NCBI GenBank assembly: GCA_030148085.1
Contig: JASBUF010000014.1
Location: 1-36,651 of the forward strand
Source of the DNA: Methylophaga sp.
GTDB lineage: Bacteria > Pseudomonadota > Gammaproteobacteria > Nitrosococcales > Methylophagaceae
Direction of reading: 5' to 3'
Length of the DNA: 36,651 nt
Both the position numbers and the translations under genes were made by a program. Under the pieces are notes generated by a model. It saw only the letters and a program-made list of their open reading frames with translations. It made no database searches and was not told where the DNA came from. This document shows, in pieces, positions 21,926-33,407 of this stretch. The stretch's first letter is position 1; every line of letters starts with the position of its first letter.

Positions 21926-21953
21926 AGGATACCTCAGCGCAGCCTTGGCTCAA
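21926..21953 (-). promoter_or_regulatory. Candidate sigma70 promoter of leuS
   Basis: Minus strand: -35-like TTGAGC (21948-21953), 16-nt spacer, -10-like TATCCT (21926-21931). Both boxes match 4 of 6. It lies 39 nt before the leuS ATG. A promoter is needed here because a terminator closes the upstream ferredoxin gene. Confidence 0.35.
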
Positions 21954-21979
21954 AATACTCTAAGCCAATTTCGACTCAA

Positions 21980-22005
21980 TAAAAAAAGCAGCCCGCAGGC
22001 TGCTT
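21980..22005 (-). terminator. Rho-independent terminator after the ferredoxin gene
   Basis: The perfect 8-bp stem AAGCAGCC (21986-21993) and GGCTGCTT (21998-22005) has a CGCA loop. On the minus strand a T run follows (complement of 21981-21987). It ends the rsmD-coaD-ferredoxin operon 32 nt past the last stop. Confidence 0.88.
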
Positions 22006-22036
22006 GGTATTTGTCCGACGATGTCGGCGAGCAGAG

Positions 22037-22294
<258 letters not shown>

Positions 22295-22320
22295 TTACTC
22301 CAGAAACTATTACTGCAATT

Positions 22321-23379
<1,059 letters not shown>

Positions 23380-23405
<26 letters not shown>

Positions 23406-24693
23406 CCACCAGTACCGTCAGCATTTTGTCTGCATTCACACGACGTTTGAATGCATCCTTGATTTGCGCCACGGTGACGGCATTAATCTTGTCATTAAAG
23501 CTGTCGAGATAATCCAGTGGCAAACCGTAGAATCCTATCATAGCGAGGTAATCAGCAATCTTGCTGTTACTGTCCACCCGCAGAGCAAAACCACCGGTAA
23601 TGTTCTGTTTTGCTGAGTTTAACTCGGCCTCTGTTGGACCTTTATCGATAAAGGCCGTTAGCGTATCGCGCATCACCTGCAACGCTTCCTGCGCTTTTTC
23701 ATTGCGGGTCTGCAAGGCAAATTGGTAAGGCCCTAACTGTTGCATAGGGCGGAAATAACTGTAGACGCCGTAGGTCAAACCGCGCTTCTCACGCAGCTCA
23801 TCGCTCAGTTGCGAGACCAGACCGCTGCCACCCAGAATATGATTGCCGACATAGAGCGGGAAGTAATCCGCATCGTCACGAGATATGCCGGGCTGCCCCA
23901 TCAAAATGGTGGTCTGGGTTGAAGGATAAGACTGCTGAACCAACTGCGCTTCAGCAAGCTCAGACACCTTGGGTAAAGCCTCGGCCGGAGCCCCTGTTTT
24001 GAGTCCTGCTGTGACCTGCGTTGCAATCTTTTCTGCCTGTTTACGGTCAACGGCACCGACAATAACGACGAGTGCATTGCTGCTGACGTAATACTGCTGG
24101 TAAAAGGCTTGTAAATCGGCTGGTGTCAGTTTCTCCACACTTTCTGGATTGCCAGACGGCATCACACCGTAAGGATGCTTGGCATAGAGATTTTCATAAA
24201 ACGCCCGTGTTGCAATTGCCTGTGGGGACTGTTTTTCGGCCTGTAAACCAATCAAAAATCGCTGTTGCGTTCGCTGAAAAGCATCAGCTGGAAACGTCGG
24301 TTTTGACAGTACGGTATTAAACATCTCTGTCGCCGTGTTAAACGCGTTTTTTTCTGTCAGCGTACGTAAGCTGAACACCGCCATATCGCGCTCAGAGCTG
24401 GCACTATACTTGGCGCCGACGCTGGCAAATGCTGTGGCGATAGCATCAGCATCGAGACTCCCCGCACCTTCATCCAACATCGCCGCTGTCATATTTGAAA
24501 CACCGTGTTTTTCATCATCCCTGGCAGCACCGGCGTTAAACACAACACTGATGTCCACCATGGGTAACTCAGGTGCATGGACATAAAAAACTCGGGTGTT
24601 ATTGTCAGTTGTCCATTGCTGAATATCAGGGCTTGCCCAACTTGTGGCACTCAAAGTCAGTGCGACAATACAAACGAAGGCTCTAACGAACAT
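23380..24693 (-). CDS. M16 family peptidase-like protein, probably non-catalytic partner
   Basis: 437 residues with a signal peptide (MFVRAFVCIVALTLSATSWA). The ATG at 24693 is chosen because GGAG lies 6 nt upstream; longer in-frame starts exist. The M16 fold is recognisable (VSVVFNAGAARDD, GVSNMTAAMLDEGA, the YYVSSNALVVIVGAVD repeat and a C-terminal GGSGLVSQLSDELREKRGLTYG). The zinc motif HxxEH is absent: the equivalent position reads NMTAAMLDEG. The upstream partner has HxxEH while this one carries the Arg/Tyr-type C-terminal motif, the pattern of heterodimeric M16B pairs in which only one subunit cleaves. It overlaps its partner by 11 nt. Confidence 0.88.
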
Positions 24694-26050
24694 GTGCATC
24701 TCCAGAATTTCTAGTAGGACGACGACCATCCAGTGGTAGCGGTACCAGTTCCGCAATTGTCAGACTGTCATCAACAAAATATTTTTGGGCCACAGCCTGA
24801 ACCTGTTCGGCAGTGACCGCATTGACTCTATCGGCATAACGCTCGCCTTCCACCCAATCGACACCGATAGTTTCCAACATGCCGATCTGCATCGCCTGAT
24901 AGAACACGCTGTCTTTTTCATAGACAGTTTCGGCGACAACCTGCGCTTTGACCCGAGCCAGTTCCTCCGGAGTGATTAATGTCTGTTTGAGTTGGTCTAT
25001 TTGATCACGCACAGCGAGTTCTAGATCCTGCACGGTTTTACCGTTGGCAGGCGTGCCCGCCACCATGAATAAATCCTGTAAACGCGAGAATAAACTGTTA
25101 CCGGCCCCGACACTGGTCGCGACCTGTTGTTCACGAACCAGTTCACGGGCAAAGCGGGCACTATTTCCCCCACTAAGAATGCCTGCCAACACCTCCAAAG
25201 CATAGGGCTCCCAGGCCATTTCCGCCTCGACCGTAGTCACCGCTGGCACTTTCCAGCCCATCATCAGGTATGGCAGTTCCGCGGGGGCTTTGACTTCGAT
25301 GCGGCGTAGCCCGCGTTGCTCTACTTCCGTCTGCGGTTTGAGGCTGGCGACCTGTTCGGGTTTCAGTGGCCCAAAATACTGTTTTGCCAAGTCCAACACG
25401 GCTTTGGCATCGACATCGCCCACCACAACCACGGTGGCATTATTTGGCGCATACCATTTTTGATACCAGGCGCGCAGATCATCCGCGTCGTAATTCTGAA
25501 TATCGCTCATCCAGCCGATAACCGGATGGTGGTAAGGGCTACTCATAAATGCTGCCGCATTAAAGCTTTCTCTGAGTAACGCCTGCGGATTGTCTTCTGT
25601 ACGCATGCGTCGTTCCTCGGCGACCACATCGCGCTCTTTGAGGAGTTCTGCAGGGTCGATAATCAAGTTACGCATGCGATCGGCTTCATGCTTGAAGCTG
25701 ACCTCAAGCCGGTCTTTGTGCAGTTTCTGGAAGTAGGCTGTGTAGTCCTGACCAGTAAACGCATTCTGCTCACCACCATTGTCTGCAATGATCTGCGAGA
25801 ACTCATTCGGTTTCAGGTTCTTGGTGCCCTTGAACATCATGTGTTCGAGCACATGCGAGATACCGGTAATCCCGTTATGTTCATAACTGGAGCCGACCTT
25901 GTACCACACCTGCGAGACCACTACCGGAGCGCGGTGATCTTCCTTCACAATCAGCTTCAATCCGTTATCCAGATCAAACTCACTGACCTGGGCCCATGAC
26001 AGGCTAGGTAGCATCAGTGCCAGCCAAGCCAAATTTTTTAGTTTTCGCAT
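24683..26050 (-). CDS. M16 family zinc metallopeptidase, catalytic subunit
   Basis: 455 residues, periplasmic. The signal peptide MRKLKNLAWLALMLPSLSWAQ fixes the start at 26050, with GAAGAG 6 nt upstream; the frame continues to 26146 but without support. The inverted zinc motif HVLEH (within GISHVLEHMMFKGT) is present, with the downstream glutamate region DRMRNLIIDPAELLKERDVVAEERRM. It divides divergently from ftsY. The pair M16-M16 next to ftsYEX-rpoH is conserved, as I recall, in Pseudomonas and relatives. Substrates are unknown; related pairs process periplasmic peptides. Confidence 0.92.
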   Translation of the reverse strand: MRKLKNLAWLALMLPSLSWAQVSEFDLDNGLKLIVKEDHRAPVVVSQVWYKVGSSYEHNGITGISHVLEHMMFKGTKNLKPNEFSQIIADNGGEQNAFTGQDYTAYFQKLHKDRLEVSFKHEADRMRNLIIDPAELLKERDVVAEERRMRTEDNPQALLRESFNAAAFMSSPYHHPVIGWMSDIQNYDADDLRAWYQKWYAPNNATVVVVGDVDAKAVLDLAKQYFGPLKPEQVASLKPQTEVEQRGLRRIEVKAPAELPYLMMGWKVPAVTTVEAEMAWEPYALEVLAGILSGGNSARFARELVREQQVATSVGAGNSLFSRLQDLFMVAGTPANGKTVQDLELAVRDQIDQLKQTLITPEELARVKAQVVAETVYEKDSVFYQAMQIGMLETIGVDWVEGERYADRVNAVTAEQVQAVAQKYFVDDSLTIAELVPLPLDGRRPTRNSGDAHVR

Positions 26051-26113
26051 CTGCATCTCTTCAAGTATCGCGTGATAAGATTGACCGTCGAAGTTTAACG
26101 ACAAGCAGAAAAT

Positions 26114-27175
26114 ATGTTTAGTTTCCTGAGAAAAAAATCCAAACAAACCGAGCCGGAAAGCGCTCCCGAGTCAGTTGTCGAACCTGTTGCAGTGGTAGAC
26201 ACTGACACGCCAGCGCCTGCACCAGCAAGCGCAGAGCCACAAGACAAGCCGGGGCTATTCGGCCGCCTGAAACAAGGCCTGAGCCGTACCAGCAACAAGC
26301 TGACCGAAGGTTTCGCCAGCCTGGTTCTGGGTCGCAAGAGCATAGATGATGATCTGCTGGAAGAACTGGAAACCCAGCTTATCACCGCTGATCTCGGGGT
26401 CGATGCGACTAACCGTATCATCACCGATCTCACACAACGTGTCGCGCGCAAACAACTGAAAGATGTGGAAGCCCTGTTCAACGCCATGCGCGATGACATG
26501 GTCAATATCCTTGAGCCGAGCGCCAAACCGTTGGTTGTGCCTGAGCAGCCTGGTCCTTATGTGATTCTGATGGTCGGTATTAATGGGGTCGGCAAAACCA
26601 CCACGATTGGTAAGCTGGCGAAACAATTCCAGCAACAAGGCAAAAAAGTCATGCTAGCAGCCGGTGATACCTTCCGTGCTGCGGCCGTGGAACAGCTTCA
26701 AGTCTGGGGTGAACGCAATAATATTCCGGTTATTGCTCAACCCAGTGGCGCTGATTCAGCCTCGGTTATTTTCGATGCGCTGCAGGCTGCTAAAGCTCGG
26801 AATGTAGATATTCTTATTGCCGACACCGCCGGACGTCTTCATACCCAATCAAACCTGATGGAAGAACTGAAAAAAGTGAAACGTGTGATGGCCAAAGTCG
26901 ATGAAACAGCACCGCATGAAGTGATGTTAGTAGTTGACGCTGGTACGGGACAGAATGCGCTGCAACAGGCGCAGCAGTTCCAGCAGGCTGTGGGGGTTAG
27001 CGGTATTACGCTGACCAAACTGGATGGTACCGCCAAGGGCGGCATTATCTTCGCGATTGCCAATAAAACCGGACTGCCTATCCGCTACATCGGTGTCGGT
27101 GAAAAAATTGACGATCTGCGTCCGTTCAGAGCCGAAGAATTTGTTGATGCATTATTGGGACGAGAAGACGACTGA
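26114..27175 (+). CDS. ftsY: Signal recognition particle receptor FtsY
   Basis: Membrane-bound GTPase that receives ribosome-SRP complexes for co-translational insertion. An acidic, Pro/Ala-rich N-terminal A domain (about 11-45) precedes the NG domain. GTPase motifs: G1 GINGVGKTTT (155-164), DTFRAAA, DTAGR and TKLDG, with the closing GVGEKIDDLRPF. 353 residues, shorter than E. coli because the A domain is short. Its stop overlaps the ftsE start (TGATG). Confidence 0.98.
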   Translation: MFSFLRKKSKQTEPESAPESVVEPVAVVDTDTPAPAPASAEPQDKPGLFGRLKQGLSRTSNKLTEGFASLVLGRKSIDDDLLEELETQLITADLGVDATNRIITDLTQRVARKQLKDVEALFNAMRDDMVNILEPSAKPLVVPEQPGPYVILMVGINGVGKTTTIGKLAKQFQQQGKKVMLAAGDTFRAAAVEQLQVWGERNNIPVIAQPSGADSASVIFDALQAAKARNVDILIADTAGRLHTQSNLMEELKKVKRVMAKVDETAPHEVMLVVDAGTGQNALQQAQQFQQAVGVSGITLTKLDGTAKGGIIFAIANKTGLPIRYIGVGEKIDDLRPFRAEEFVDALLGREDD

Positions 27176-27825
27176 TGATCCGATTCAGCGAGGTATACAA
27201 GCGCTATCCCAATCAGCACGAAGCCCTTTCCGGGCTGAGCTTTGAACTCGATAAAGGTGAAATGGCCTTCCTGACTGGCCACTCCGGTGCAGGGAAAAGT
27301 ACCTTGTTAAAACTGATTGCCTTGATAGAGCGCAGCTCACATGGTCAGGTCTGGGTCAATAATCAGAATTTGACTCGGCTACCGAAGTGGAAGGTGCCTT
27401 ATTACCGTCGCAAAATCGGTCTGGTATTTCAGGATCACAATCTGCTACACGACCGTACTGTATTTGATAATGTCGCCCTGCCTTTGATTATCGCCGGCGA
27501 AAATCACCGTGAAATCGGGCGCCGTGTTCGGGCAGCATTGGATAAAGTTGGCTTGCTCAACAAAGAGCGCAGCCTGCCAATTGCTTTATCCGGTGGTGAA
27601 CAGCAACGCGTTGGTATCGCCCGTGCCGTTGTTAATCGTCCGCCGGTCCTGCTTGCTGACGAACCCACGGGTAACCTCGACCCCGATCTGTCACGTGAGA
27701 TCATGCATCTGTTCGAGCAATTCAATCAGGTCGGTGTGACAGTGTTTGTTGCCAGCCATGATCTGGAACTCATTAACCGCATGGGACACCGACATATTAC
27801 CCTACACCAGGGGCGACTGGCCTGA
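27175..27825 (+). CDS. ftsE: Cell division ATP-binding protein FtsE
   Basis: ATPase partner of FtsX; regulates periplasmic murein hydrolases during division. Walker [13 protein letters not shown] signature [14 protein letters not shown], Walker [13 protein letters not shown] and the switch His in VASHDLELI are all intact. 216 residues. Start and stop overlap the neighbours by 1 nt each (TGATG). Confidence 0.98.
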   Translation: MIRFSEVYKRYPNQHEALSGLSFELDKGEMAFLTGHSGAGKSTLLKLIALIERSSHGQVWVNNQNLTRLPKWKVPYYRRKIGLVFQDHNLLHDRTVFDNVALPLIIAGENHREIGRRVRAALDKVGLLNKERSLPIALSGGEQQRVGIARAVVNRPPVLLADEPTGNLDPDLSREIMHLFEQFNQVGVTVFVASHDLELINRMGHRHITLHQGRLA

Positions 27826-28754
27826 TGTTGAAACTCAATCTGCACAGTTACTTTACCCGCCATATTCAGGTCATGCTCTACAGCCTGGGCCAGTTGTGGC
27901 GAACCCCTGCGGCCACGGCGATGACCGTTCTGGTTATTGGTATCGCCCTGGCCTTGCCGGCGGGTCTGTATGTATTGCTGAAAAACGTCGAACAGGTCAG
28001 CAGTCAGTGGGATGATGCCAGCCAGATTTCCTTATTCCTGCAACACAAAACCCCGGATGTCCGCGGCAAACAACTGGCTGAGCAATTACTGACTTGGCCG
28101 GATATCAATGCCGTTTATTACCAGTCGGCCAAAGATTCGCTGGCTGAGTTCCGTCAATTGTCAGGTCTTGATGCCCTGCTGGATACCCTGCCCAGCAACC
28201 CGCTGCCACCGGTCATTGTTATTCAGCCTAAACTCGCGCCAAGTGAGAACGAAGCCCTGCAAAGTCTGGTAGAACGCCTGCAAAATATGCAAGAAGTCGA
28301 ACTGGCCAAACTGGATATGGAATGGCTGCAACGTCTTCGTACAATCAACGAAACCGGCGAACGCGGCATCAGTATTCTTGCGATCCTGTTGTCCCTGAGT
28401 GTGTTGCTGGTCATCGGTAATACCATTCGTCTGGCGATTTTGAACCGTCAGACTGAAATCCGTGTCATCAAACTGGTGGGTGGCACCAACGCCTTTGTGC
28501 GTCGCCCGTTCCTTTATACCGGTTTCTGGTATGGCCTGCTGGGCGGAGCGATCGCCTGGCTGACCCTACTGTTGACGCTGCTCTTTATTAACGGCCCGGT
28601 CAACCGTCTGGCGGCGCTCTATGACAGCCACTTCACGCTTAACTGGTTGAGTGGGCAGATGTTTATCGCCCTGCCTTTGTTCGGTTTATTGCTTGGCGTA
28701 CTGGGCGCATGGCTGGCCGTCGGCAGACACCTGAATGATATTGAACCGACCTGA
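27825..28754 (+). CDS. ftsX: Cell division protein FtsX
   Basis: Integral membrane partner of FtsE. 309 residues. Four membrane helices are visible: about 28-50, then a periplasmic domain (about 55-180), then about 185-208, 235-260 and 280-302. Conserved segments include WRTPAATAMTVLVIGIALALPAG and the cytoplasmic loop NRQTEIRVIKLVGGTNAFVRRPF. It overlaps ftsE by 1 nt. No clear terminator follows before rpoH. Confidence 0.97.
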   Translation: MLKLNLHSYFTRHIQVMLYSLGQLWRTPAATAMTVLVIGIALALPAGLYVLLKNVEQVSSQWDDASQISLFLQHKTPDVRGKQLAEQLLTWPDINAVYYQSAKDSLAEFRQLSGLDALLDTLPSNPLPPVIVIQPKLAPSENEALQSLVERLQNMQEVELAKLDMEWLQRLRTINETGERGISILAILLSLSVLLVIGNTIRLAILNRQTEIRVIKLVGGTNAFVRRPFLYTGFWYGLLGGAIAWLTLLLTLLFINGPVNRLAALYDSHFTLNWLSGQMFIALPLFGLLLGVLGAWLAVGRHLNDIEPT

Positions 28755-28797
28755 GTGCTTGCAGCAGGAACTTTTACCTGACTTTCCAATCATATAG

Positions 28798-28824
28798 TTG
28801 CAATTTGAGAATTAGTGCTATTAT
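28798..28824 (+). promoter_or_regulatory. Candidate promoter of rpoH
   Basis: TTGCAA (28798-28803), then TATTAT (28819-28824) after a short 15-nt spacer; an alternative -10 TATTAG at 28822-28827 gives an 18-nt spacer. It lies between ftsX and rpoH. rpoH could also be read from ftsYEX. Confidence 0.45.
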
Positions 28825-28853
28825 TAGCCGATGACTCTGAGGAGACTGCGCAG

Positions 28854-29714
28854 ATGACAAGTAATATGGCCCGATACGAAATGGCCTTGGCACCGATCGG
28901 TAATCTCGATGCCTACACCAGTTTGGTTCACACCATTCCCGTCCTCACGGCAGAAGAAGAGTACGATTTGGCAACTCGCCTGCAACGGGATGGTGATTTG
29001 GAAGCTGCACAGCGGCTGGTTTTGTCACACCTTCGTTTTGTGGTGAGAATCGCCAAAGGCTACAGCGGCTACGGCCTGCCTGTCGCGGATCTAATTCAGG
29101 AAGGTAATATCGGCCTGATGAAAGCAGTCAAACGCTTCGACCCTGAAAAAGGCGTACGTCTGGTCTCCTTCGCTGTTCACTGGATCCGTGCTGAAATTCA
29201 CGAGTACGTGATCCGTAACTGGCGCATCGTCAAAATCGCCACCACCAAAGCACAACGCAAATTATTCTTTAACCTGCGTAGTGCCAAACAACGCCTGGGC
29301 TGGTTGAATCAGGAAGAAGTGGAAGCGGTAGCGGAAGATTTGGGTGTTACCCCTGCCAATGTGATGGAAATGGAACGCCGCCTGGCGCAACCTGATACCT
29401 CGTTTGATTTGCCTAACGATAGCGATGATGATGAAGCGCACTTCTCACCGGTTGCCTATTTGGCTGCCCCCGATAATGCCGATCCATCACAGCAACTCGA
29501 ACAGGATGACTACAACGATTATCAACAGCATAAACTGAGCAATGCCTTAGCGACGCTGGATGATCGCAGTCGCGATATTATCGCTCAACGTTGGCTGGCA
29601 GATGGTGAAAAAGCCACCTTGCACACGCTGGCTGACCAATATCAGGTTTCTGCCGAGCGCATTCGCCAGATAGAAAACAATGCGATGAAAAAACTTAAAA
29701 AATTAATGGCCTGA
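28854..29714 (+). CDS. rpoH: RNA polymerase heat-shock sigma factor sigma32
   Basis: Directs transcription of chaperone and protease genes. The start at 28854 ([21 protein letters not shown]) has GAGGAG upstream and matches known RpoH N termini; the open frame back to a GTG at 28815 is not supported. Region 2 ([55 protein letters not shown]), the RpoH box QRKLFFNLR and region 4 ([20 protein letters not shown]) are all clear. 286 residues. Translation and stability control cannot be judged by eye. Confidence 0.98.
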   Translation: MTSNMARYEMALAPIGNLDAYTSLVHTIPVLTAEEEYDLATRLQRDGDLEAAQRLVLSHLRFVVRIAKGYSGYGLPVADLIQEGNIGLMKAVKRFDPEKGVRLVSFAVHWIRAEIHEYVIRNWRIVKIATTKAQRKLFFNLRSAKQRLGWLNQEEVEAVAEDLGVTPANVMEMERRLAQPDTSFDLPNDSDDDEAHFSPVAYLAAPDNADPSQQLEQDDYNDYQQHKLSNALATLDDRSRDIIAQRWLADGEKATLHTLADQYQVSAERIRQIENNAMKKLKKLMA

Positions 29715-29730
29715 TATAAACATCAGTCAA

Positions 29731-29759
29731 AAAAAAGCCCGCTCAATGCGGGCTTTTTT
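29731..29759. terminator. Bidirectional terminator between rpoH and fdxA
   Basis: A perfect 12-bp inverted repeat, AAAAAAGCCCGC (29731-29742) and GCGGGCTTTTTT (29748-29759), with a 5-nt loop. The six A and six T flanks serve both directions, ending rpoH (plus) and fdxA (minus). Confidence 0.93.
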
Positions 29760-29777
29760 GTTGCTGTCAGAAACGGC

Positions 29778-30101
29778 TTAACGTTCCAACAAGGGTGTTT
29801 TATCGGATTTACCATCCCATTCTTCTGCATCAGGCAGGGCGTCTTTCTTCTCAGAAATCACCGGCCACACGCGCGATAATTCTTCATTGATTTGCAGGAA
29901 TTCCATTTGCTCATCAGGCAAATCATCTTCCGAGAAAATTGCTTCCGCAGGACACTCTGGTTCACACAGGGTGCAATCAATGCACTCATCCGGATCAATA
30001 ACCAAAAAGTTTGGACCTTCGTGAAAACAATCTACTGGGCAGACATCAACGCAGTCAGTATATTTACACTTTATACAGTTTTCAGTGACAACAAAGGTCA
30101 T
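29778..30101 (-). CDS. fdxA: Seven-iron ferredoxin FdxA
   Basis: 107-residue 3Fe-4S/4Fe-4S ferredoxin of the Azotobacter FdI class. The N terminus has [18 protein letters not shown] (Cys pattern for the 3Fe-4S and part of the 4Fe-4S cluster), then [17 protein letters not shown]. The C-terminal extension with [15 protein letters not shown] is typical. A GGAG ribosome site precedes the ATG. It is a single-gene unit, divergent from lapA. Confidence 0.95.
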   Translation of the reverse strand: MTFVVTENCIKCKYTDCVDVCPVDCFHEGPNFLVIDPDECIDCTLCEPECPAEAIFSEDDLPDEQMEFLQINEELSRVWPVISEKKDALPDAEEWDGKSDKTPLLER

Positions 30102-30130
30102 GTTGAATTCTCCAAAATCTCGAGTTAATA

Positions 30131-30144
30131 CAGGTTCTGACCTG
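30131..30144. repeat. Inverted repeat between fdxA and lapA
   Basis: CAGGT-TCTG-ACCTG sits 30 nt upstream of the fdxA start and is flanked by imperfectly mirrored TAATA and TATTA. It could be an operator or a leader hairpin. No matching regulator is apparent. Confidence 0.35.
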
Positions 30145-30269
30145 CTTATTAGTTAAACGATAATTCTACATGATTTAGCCTGATTCTGGGCAATGTTCGT
30201 TTTTACGGTATGATTACGGAAGTTAGGAGGGCGACTTCCACTATCAGTAATACTAAGGAACTGCGCAGT

Positions 30270-30563
30270 ATGCGAAAACTGTTTTCTCTGCTCCTGTTTG
30301 CACTGATTTTCATTATCAGCGCAGCATTCGCCGCATTTAACATGACTGATGTGACGGTCAATTACTACTTTGGTGAACTCACAATGCCACTTGCTGCCCT
30401 GCTGGTCATTGCAATGGTGCTTGGAGTCGGCCTCGGTATGATCATGCTGGTTCTAAGTACCCTCAAACTGCGTTATGAAAACCGGCGCCTGCAGCACAAA
30501 CTGTCCGTCTCCGAGCAGGAAATAAACAGCCTGCGCATTCTGCCGATTAAAGACCAACACTGA
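30270..30563 (+). CDS. lapA: LPS assembly protein A (LapA, DUF1049)
   Basis: Small inner-membrane protein that works with LapB in control of LPS synthesis through LpxC. 97 residues with two membrane helices (about 3-22 and 42-66) and a C-terminal cytoplasmic coiled-coil-like tail (LKLRYENRRLQHKLSVSEQEINSLR). The start at 30270 (MRKLFSLLLFAL) is preferred over the open frame to 30210 because it fits the LapA N terminus and has AAGGA upstream. lapB follows 5 nt later. Confidence 0.93.
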   Translation: MRKLFSLLLFALIFIISAAFAAFNMTDVTVNYYFGELTMPLAALLVIAMVLGVGLGMIMLVLSTLKLRYENRRLQHKLSVSEQEINSLRILPIKDQH

Positions 30564-30568
30564 TCGTG

Positions 30569-31750
30569 ATGCTGGAGTGGTTGTTCTTTCTGCTGCCTGT
30601 TGCCGCCCTGTCGGGTTGGCTGATGGCGCGCCGTCATTACAAACAGCGCTATAAACCACAGAACTCCGGCTTTAGTCCCGAATACTTCAAAGGTCTGAAC
30701 TACCTGCTAAATGAGCAACCGGATAAGGCGATCGATGTGTTTATCGGCTTACTGGAAGTCAACAGTGAAACCGTCGAAACCCATCTGGCTTTGGCCAACC
30801 TGTTTCGTCGTCGCGGCGAGACAGACCGCGCAATCCGTATTCATCAAAACCTGATTGCCCGTCCAACACTGAGCAGTCAACAGCGCACTCAGGCACTGGT
30901 CGAGCTTGGGCTCGACTACATGAATGCCGGTGTTTTGGATCGCGCTGAACATCTTTTTCTGGAGTTGTTACATCAGTCCCCTGTCCCGTCCGAAGCGCCT
31001 AAACAATTAATGCGGATCTACCAGCAAGAGAAGAAATGGGCACAGGCCATTGATATGGCCAAACAGGTAACCGCAGATAAAAAGCACCCCACCCACGCTC
31101 TGATTGCACAGTTTTATTGTGAACTGGCTGAACAAATACCTGAAAAAGAACAACAGCAGGCCTTCAGCCTGTTACGCAGTGCTTATCATCACGATCCTAG
31201 CTGTGTCCGTGCCAGCTTGTTAGAAGGCAAACTTCTCATCAAAAGTGGTCAATATCGAAAAGCAATTAAAATTCTCCAGCAGATTGAGCAGCAAAATCAC
31301 TTCTATTTATCCGAAGCCTTGCCTTTATTGCAGCGCTGTTATGAAAATAATGGCCAACTGAAGCAGTTTCGTGATTGGCTACAGGCTCTGTTAACCCGTC
31401 ATCCACATCTCACTTCAGCGCGATTGCTGTTAACCAAGCTCATTCAAAAACAAGAGGGCAATCAAGCCGCCCAGCAGTTTTTACAGCGCCAGCTCTATCA
31501 GCATCCCTCCGTAGAAGGATTACACCAATTAATTATGCTGGGCGAGGACAACCATCAAGTGCTCATTCCTCTGATTAAGGAAGTCACCACCGCACTCATC
31601 CATAAAGGTGACCGCTATACCTGTAAAAATTGTGGCTTCTCCGGGCGCACCATGCACTGGCATTGCCCGGGTTGTTCACAATGGGCCAGCATCCGCCCTA
31701 TCGAAATTCATTTATCTGCATTAGAAAAACTATTGGAGCCTTCTCGATGA
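30569..31750 (+). CDS. lapB: LPS assembly protein B (LapB/YciM)
   Basis: Membrane-anchored TPR protein that with FtsH sets LpxC level and hence lipopolysaccharide synthesis. N-terminal membrane helix (MLEWLFFLLPVAALSGWLMARR), then about nine TPR-like repeats, then a rubredoxin-like metal site CKNCGFSGRTMHWHCPGC near the C terminus. 394 residues by the longer frame, 393 from the ATG at 30569; the GTG at 30566 is an alternative. It overlaps the next gene by 4 nt. Confidence 0.96.
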   Translation: MLEWLFFLLPVAALSGWLMARRHYKQRYKPQNSGFSPEYFKGLNYLLNEQPDKAIDVFIGLLEVNSETVETHLALANLFRRRGETDRAIRIHQNLIARPTLSSQQRTQALVELGLDYMNAGVLDRAEHLFLELLHQSPVPSEAPKQLMRIYQQEKKWAQAIDMAKQVTADKKHPTHALIAQFYCELAEQIPEKEQQQAFSLLRSAYHHDPSCVRASLLEGKLLIKSGQYRKAIKILQQIEQQNHFYLSEALPLLQRCYENNGQLKQFRDWLQALLTRHPHLTSARLLLTKLIQKQEGNQAAQQFLQRQLYQHPSVEGLHQLIMLGEDNHQVLIPLIKEVTTALIHKGDRYTCKNCGFSGRTMHWHCPGCSQWASIRPIEIHLSALEKLLEPSR

Positions 31751-32097
31751 CTACAATTCAGATCCTGCACAATCCCCGTTGCAGCAAATCTCGCCAGACT
31801 TTGGCCTTGCTGGAAGAAAAAGGGATTGAGCCTGAAATCATCAAATACCTGGATACCCCACCAACAGCAACCGAACTCAAAGACATTTTGCAAAAACTGA
31901 ACATCAGTGCCCGCGATCTGCTACGCAAGGGTGAAGACGATTACAAAGACTTAAACCTCGCCGATCCAACGCTGAGTGATGATCAACTAATCCAGGCCAT
32001 GGTCAGTCACCCAAAATTGATTGAACGTCCTATTGTTATTAAGGATGGTCAGGCTAAAATCGGTCGCCCACCCGAATCGGTCCTGGATATTCTCTAA
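31747..32097 (+). CDS. ArsC/YfgD-family thioredoxin-fold reductase
   Basis: 116 residues, glutaredoxin-dependent arsenate-reductase family. The active-site region HNPRCSKSRQTLALLEEKG has the single catalytic Cys12, and the C-terminal LIERPIVIKDGQAKIGRPPESVLDIL is highly conserved. The CSKSR motif is of the YfgD type rather than plasmid ArsC (CGTSR); true arsenate activity is uncertain and no arsB or arsR is nearby. The start is set by the ATGA overlap with lapB. The order arsC-like, wrbA, DUF2069 recurs in other gammaproteobacteria. Confidence 0.92.
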   Translation: MTTIQILHNPRCSKSRQTLALLEEKGIEPEIIKYLDTPPTATELKDILQKLNISARDLLRKGEDDYKDLNLADPTLSDDQLIQAMVSHPKLIERPIVIKDGQAKIGRPPESVLDIL

Positions 32098-33062
<965 letters not shown>

Positions 33063-33098
33063 TGTGTTAGAACTATCGGCATTGTTGGGGGATAAATC

Positions 33099-33326
33099 AT
33101 GAACAGTATTTCTGCATTTCAATCAGGTATTGCCGGTGTGCAATCCGGTGTCTATGGCGCCAGCCAGAATGCGGCTCAGATTGCACGTGCTGACCAACTC
33201 TCCACCGAACAACTGACGCAGGCGCTTGTTCAACTGGATGCCAATAAGCAGCAAGTGCAGGCTTCTGCGAAAGTGATTGAAACCAGTAATGAAATGATTG
33301 GCAGCCTACTTGATATCACAGTCTAA
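33099..33326 (+). CDS. Small protein resembling the ends of flagellar rod/hook proteins
   Basis: 75 residues with a good ribosome site (GGGGGA). The N-terminal half (MNSISAFQSGIAGVQSGVY, then SQNAAQIA) resembles the N-terminal helix of FlgB/FlgG/FlgE-type proteins, which read Gly-Leu-x-Gly and Asn-Asn-x-Ala-Asn. The C-terminal half (ASAKVIETSNEMIGSLLDI) closely matches their C-terminal helix (ANAKVIxTxDEMLGTLLDI). The large central domains are missing, so only the D0 coiled-coil parts remain. No flagellar genes are nearby. It may be a small coiled-coil protein that polymerises or caps flagellar rods, or an unrelated protein derived from them. Function is unknown. Confidence 0.8.
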   Translation: MNSISAFQSGIAGVQSGVYGASQNAAQIARADQLSTEQLTQALVQLDANKQQVQASAKVIETSNEMIGSLLDITV

Positions 33327-33407
33327 AATTCTCTCCCAAAACCGCTTCACAGGCTCCTCATTGCCCTGCTAGACTATCGGCTCGATTCATCAGCCAGACC
33401 GTTTTCT

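Noticed and set aside
28815..28853. GTG start for rpoH 13 codons upstream
   Set aside because: The ATG at 28854 has GAGGAG before it and matches known sigma32 N termini; the GTG overlaps the likely promoter.
31630..31746. N-terminal extension of the ArsC-like gene
   Set aside because: It is out-of-frame text inside lapB; the ATG at 31747 restores the family start.
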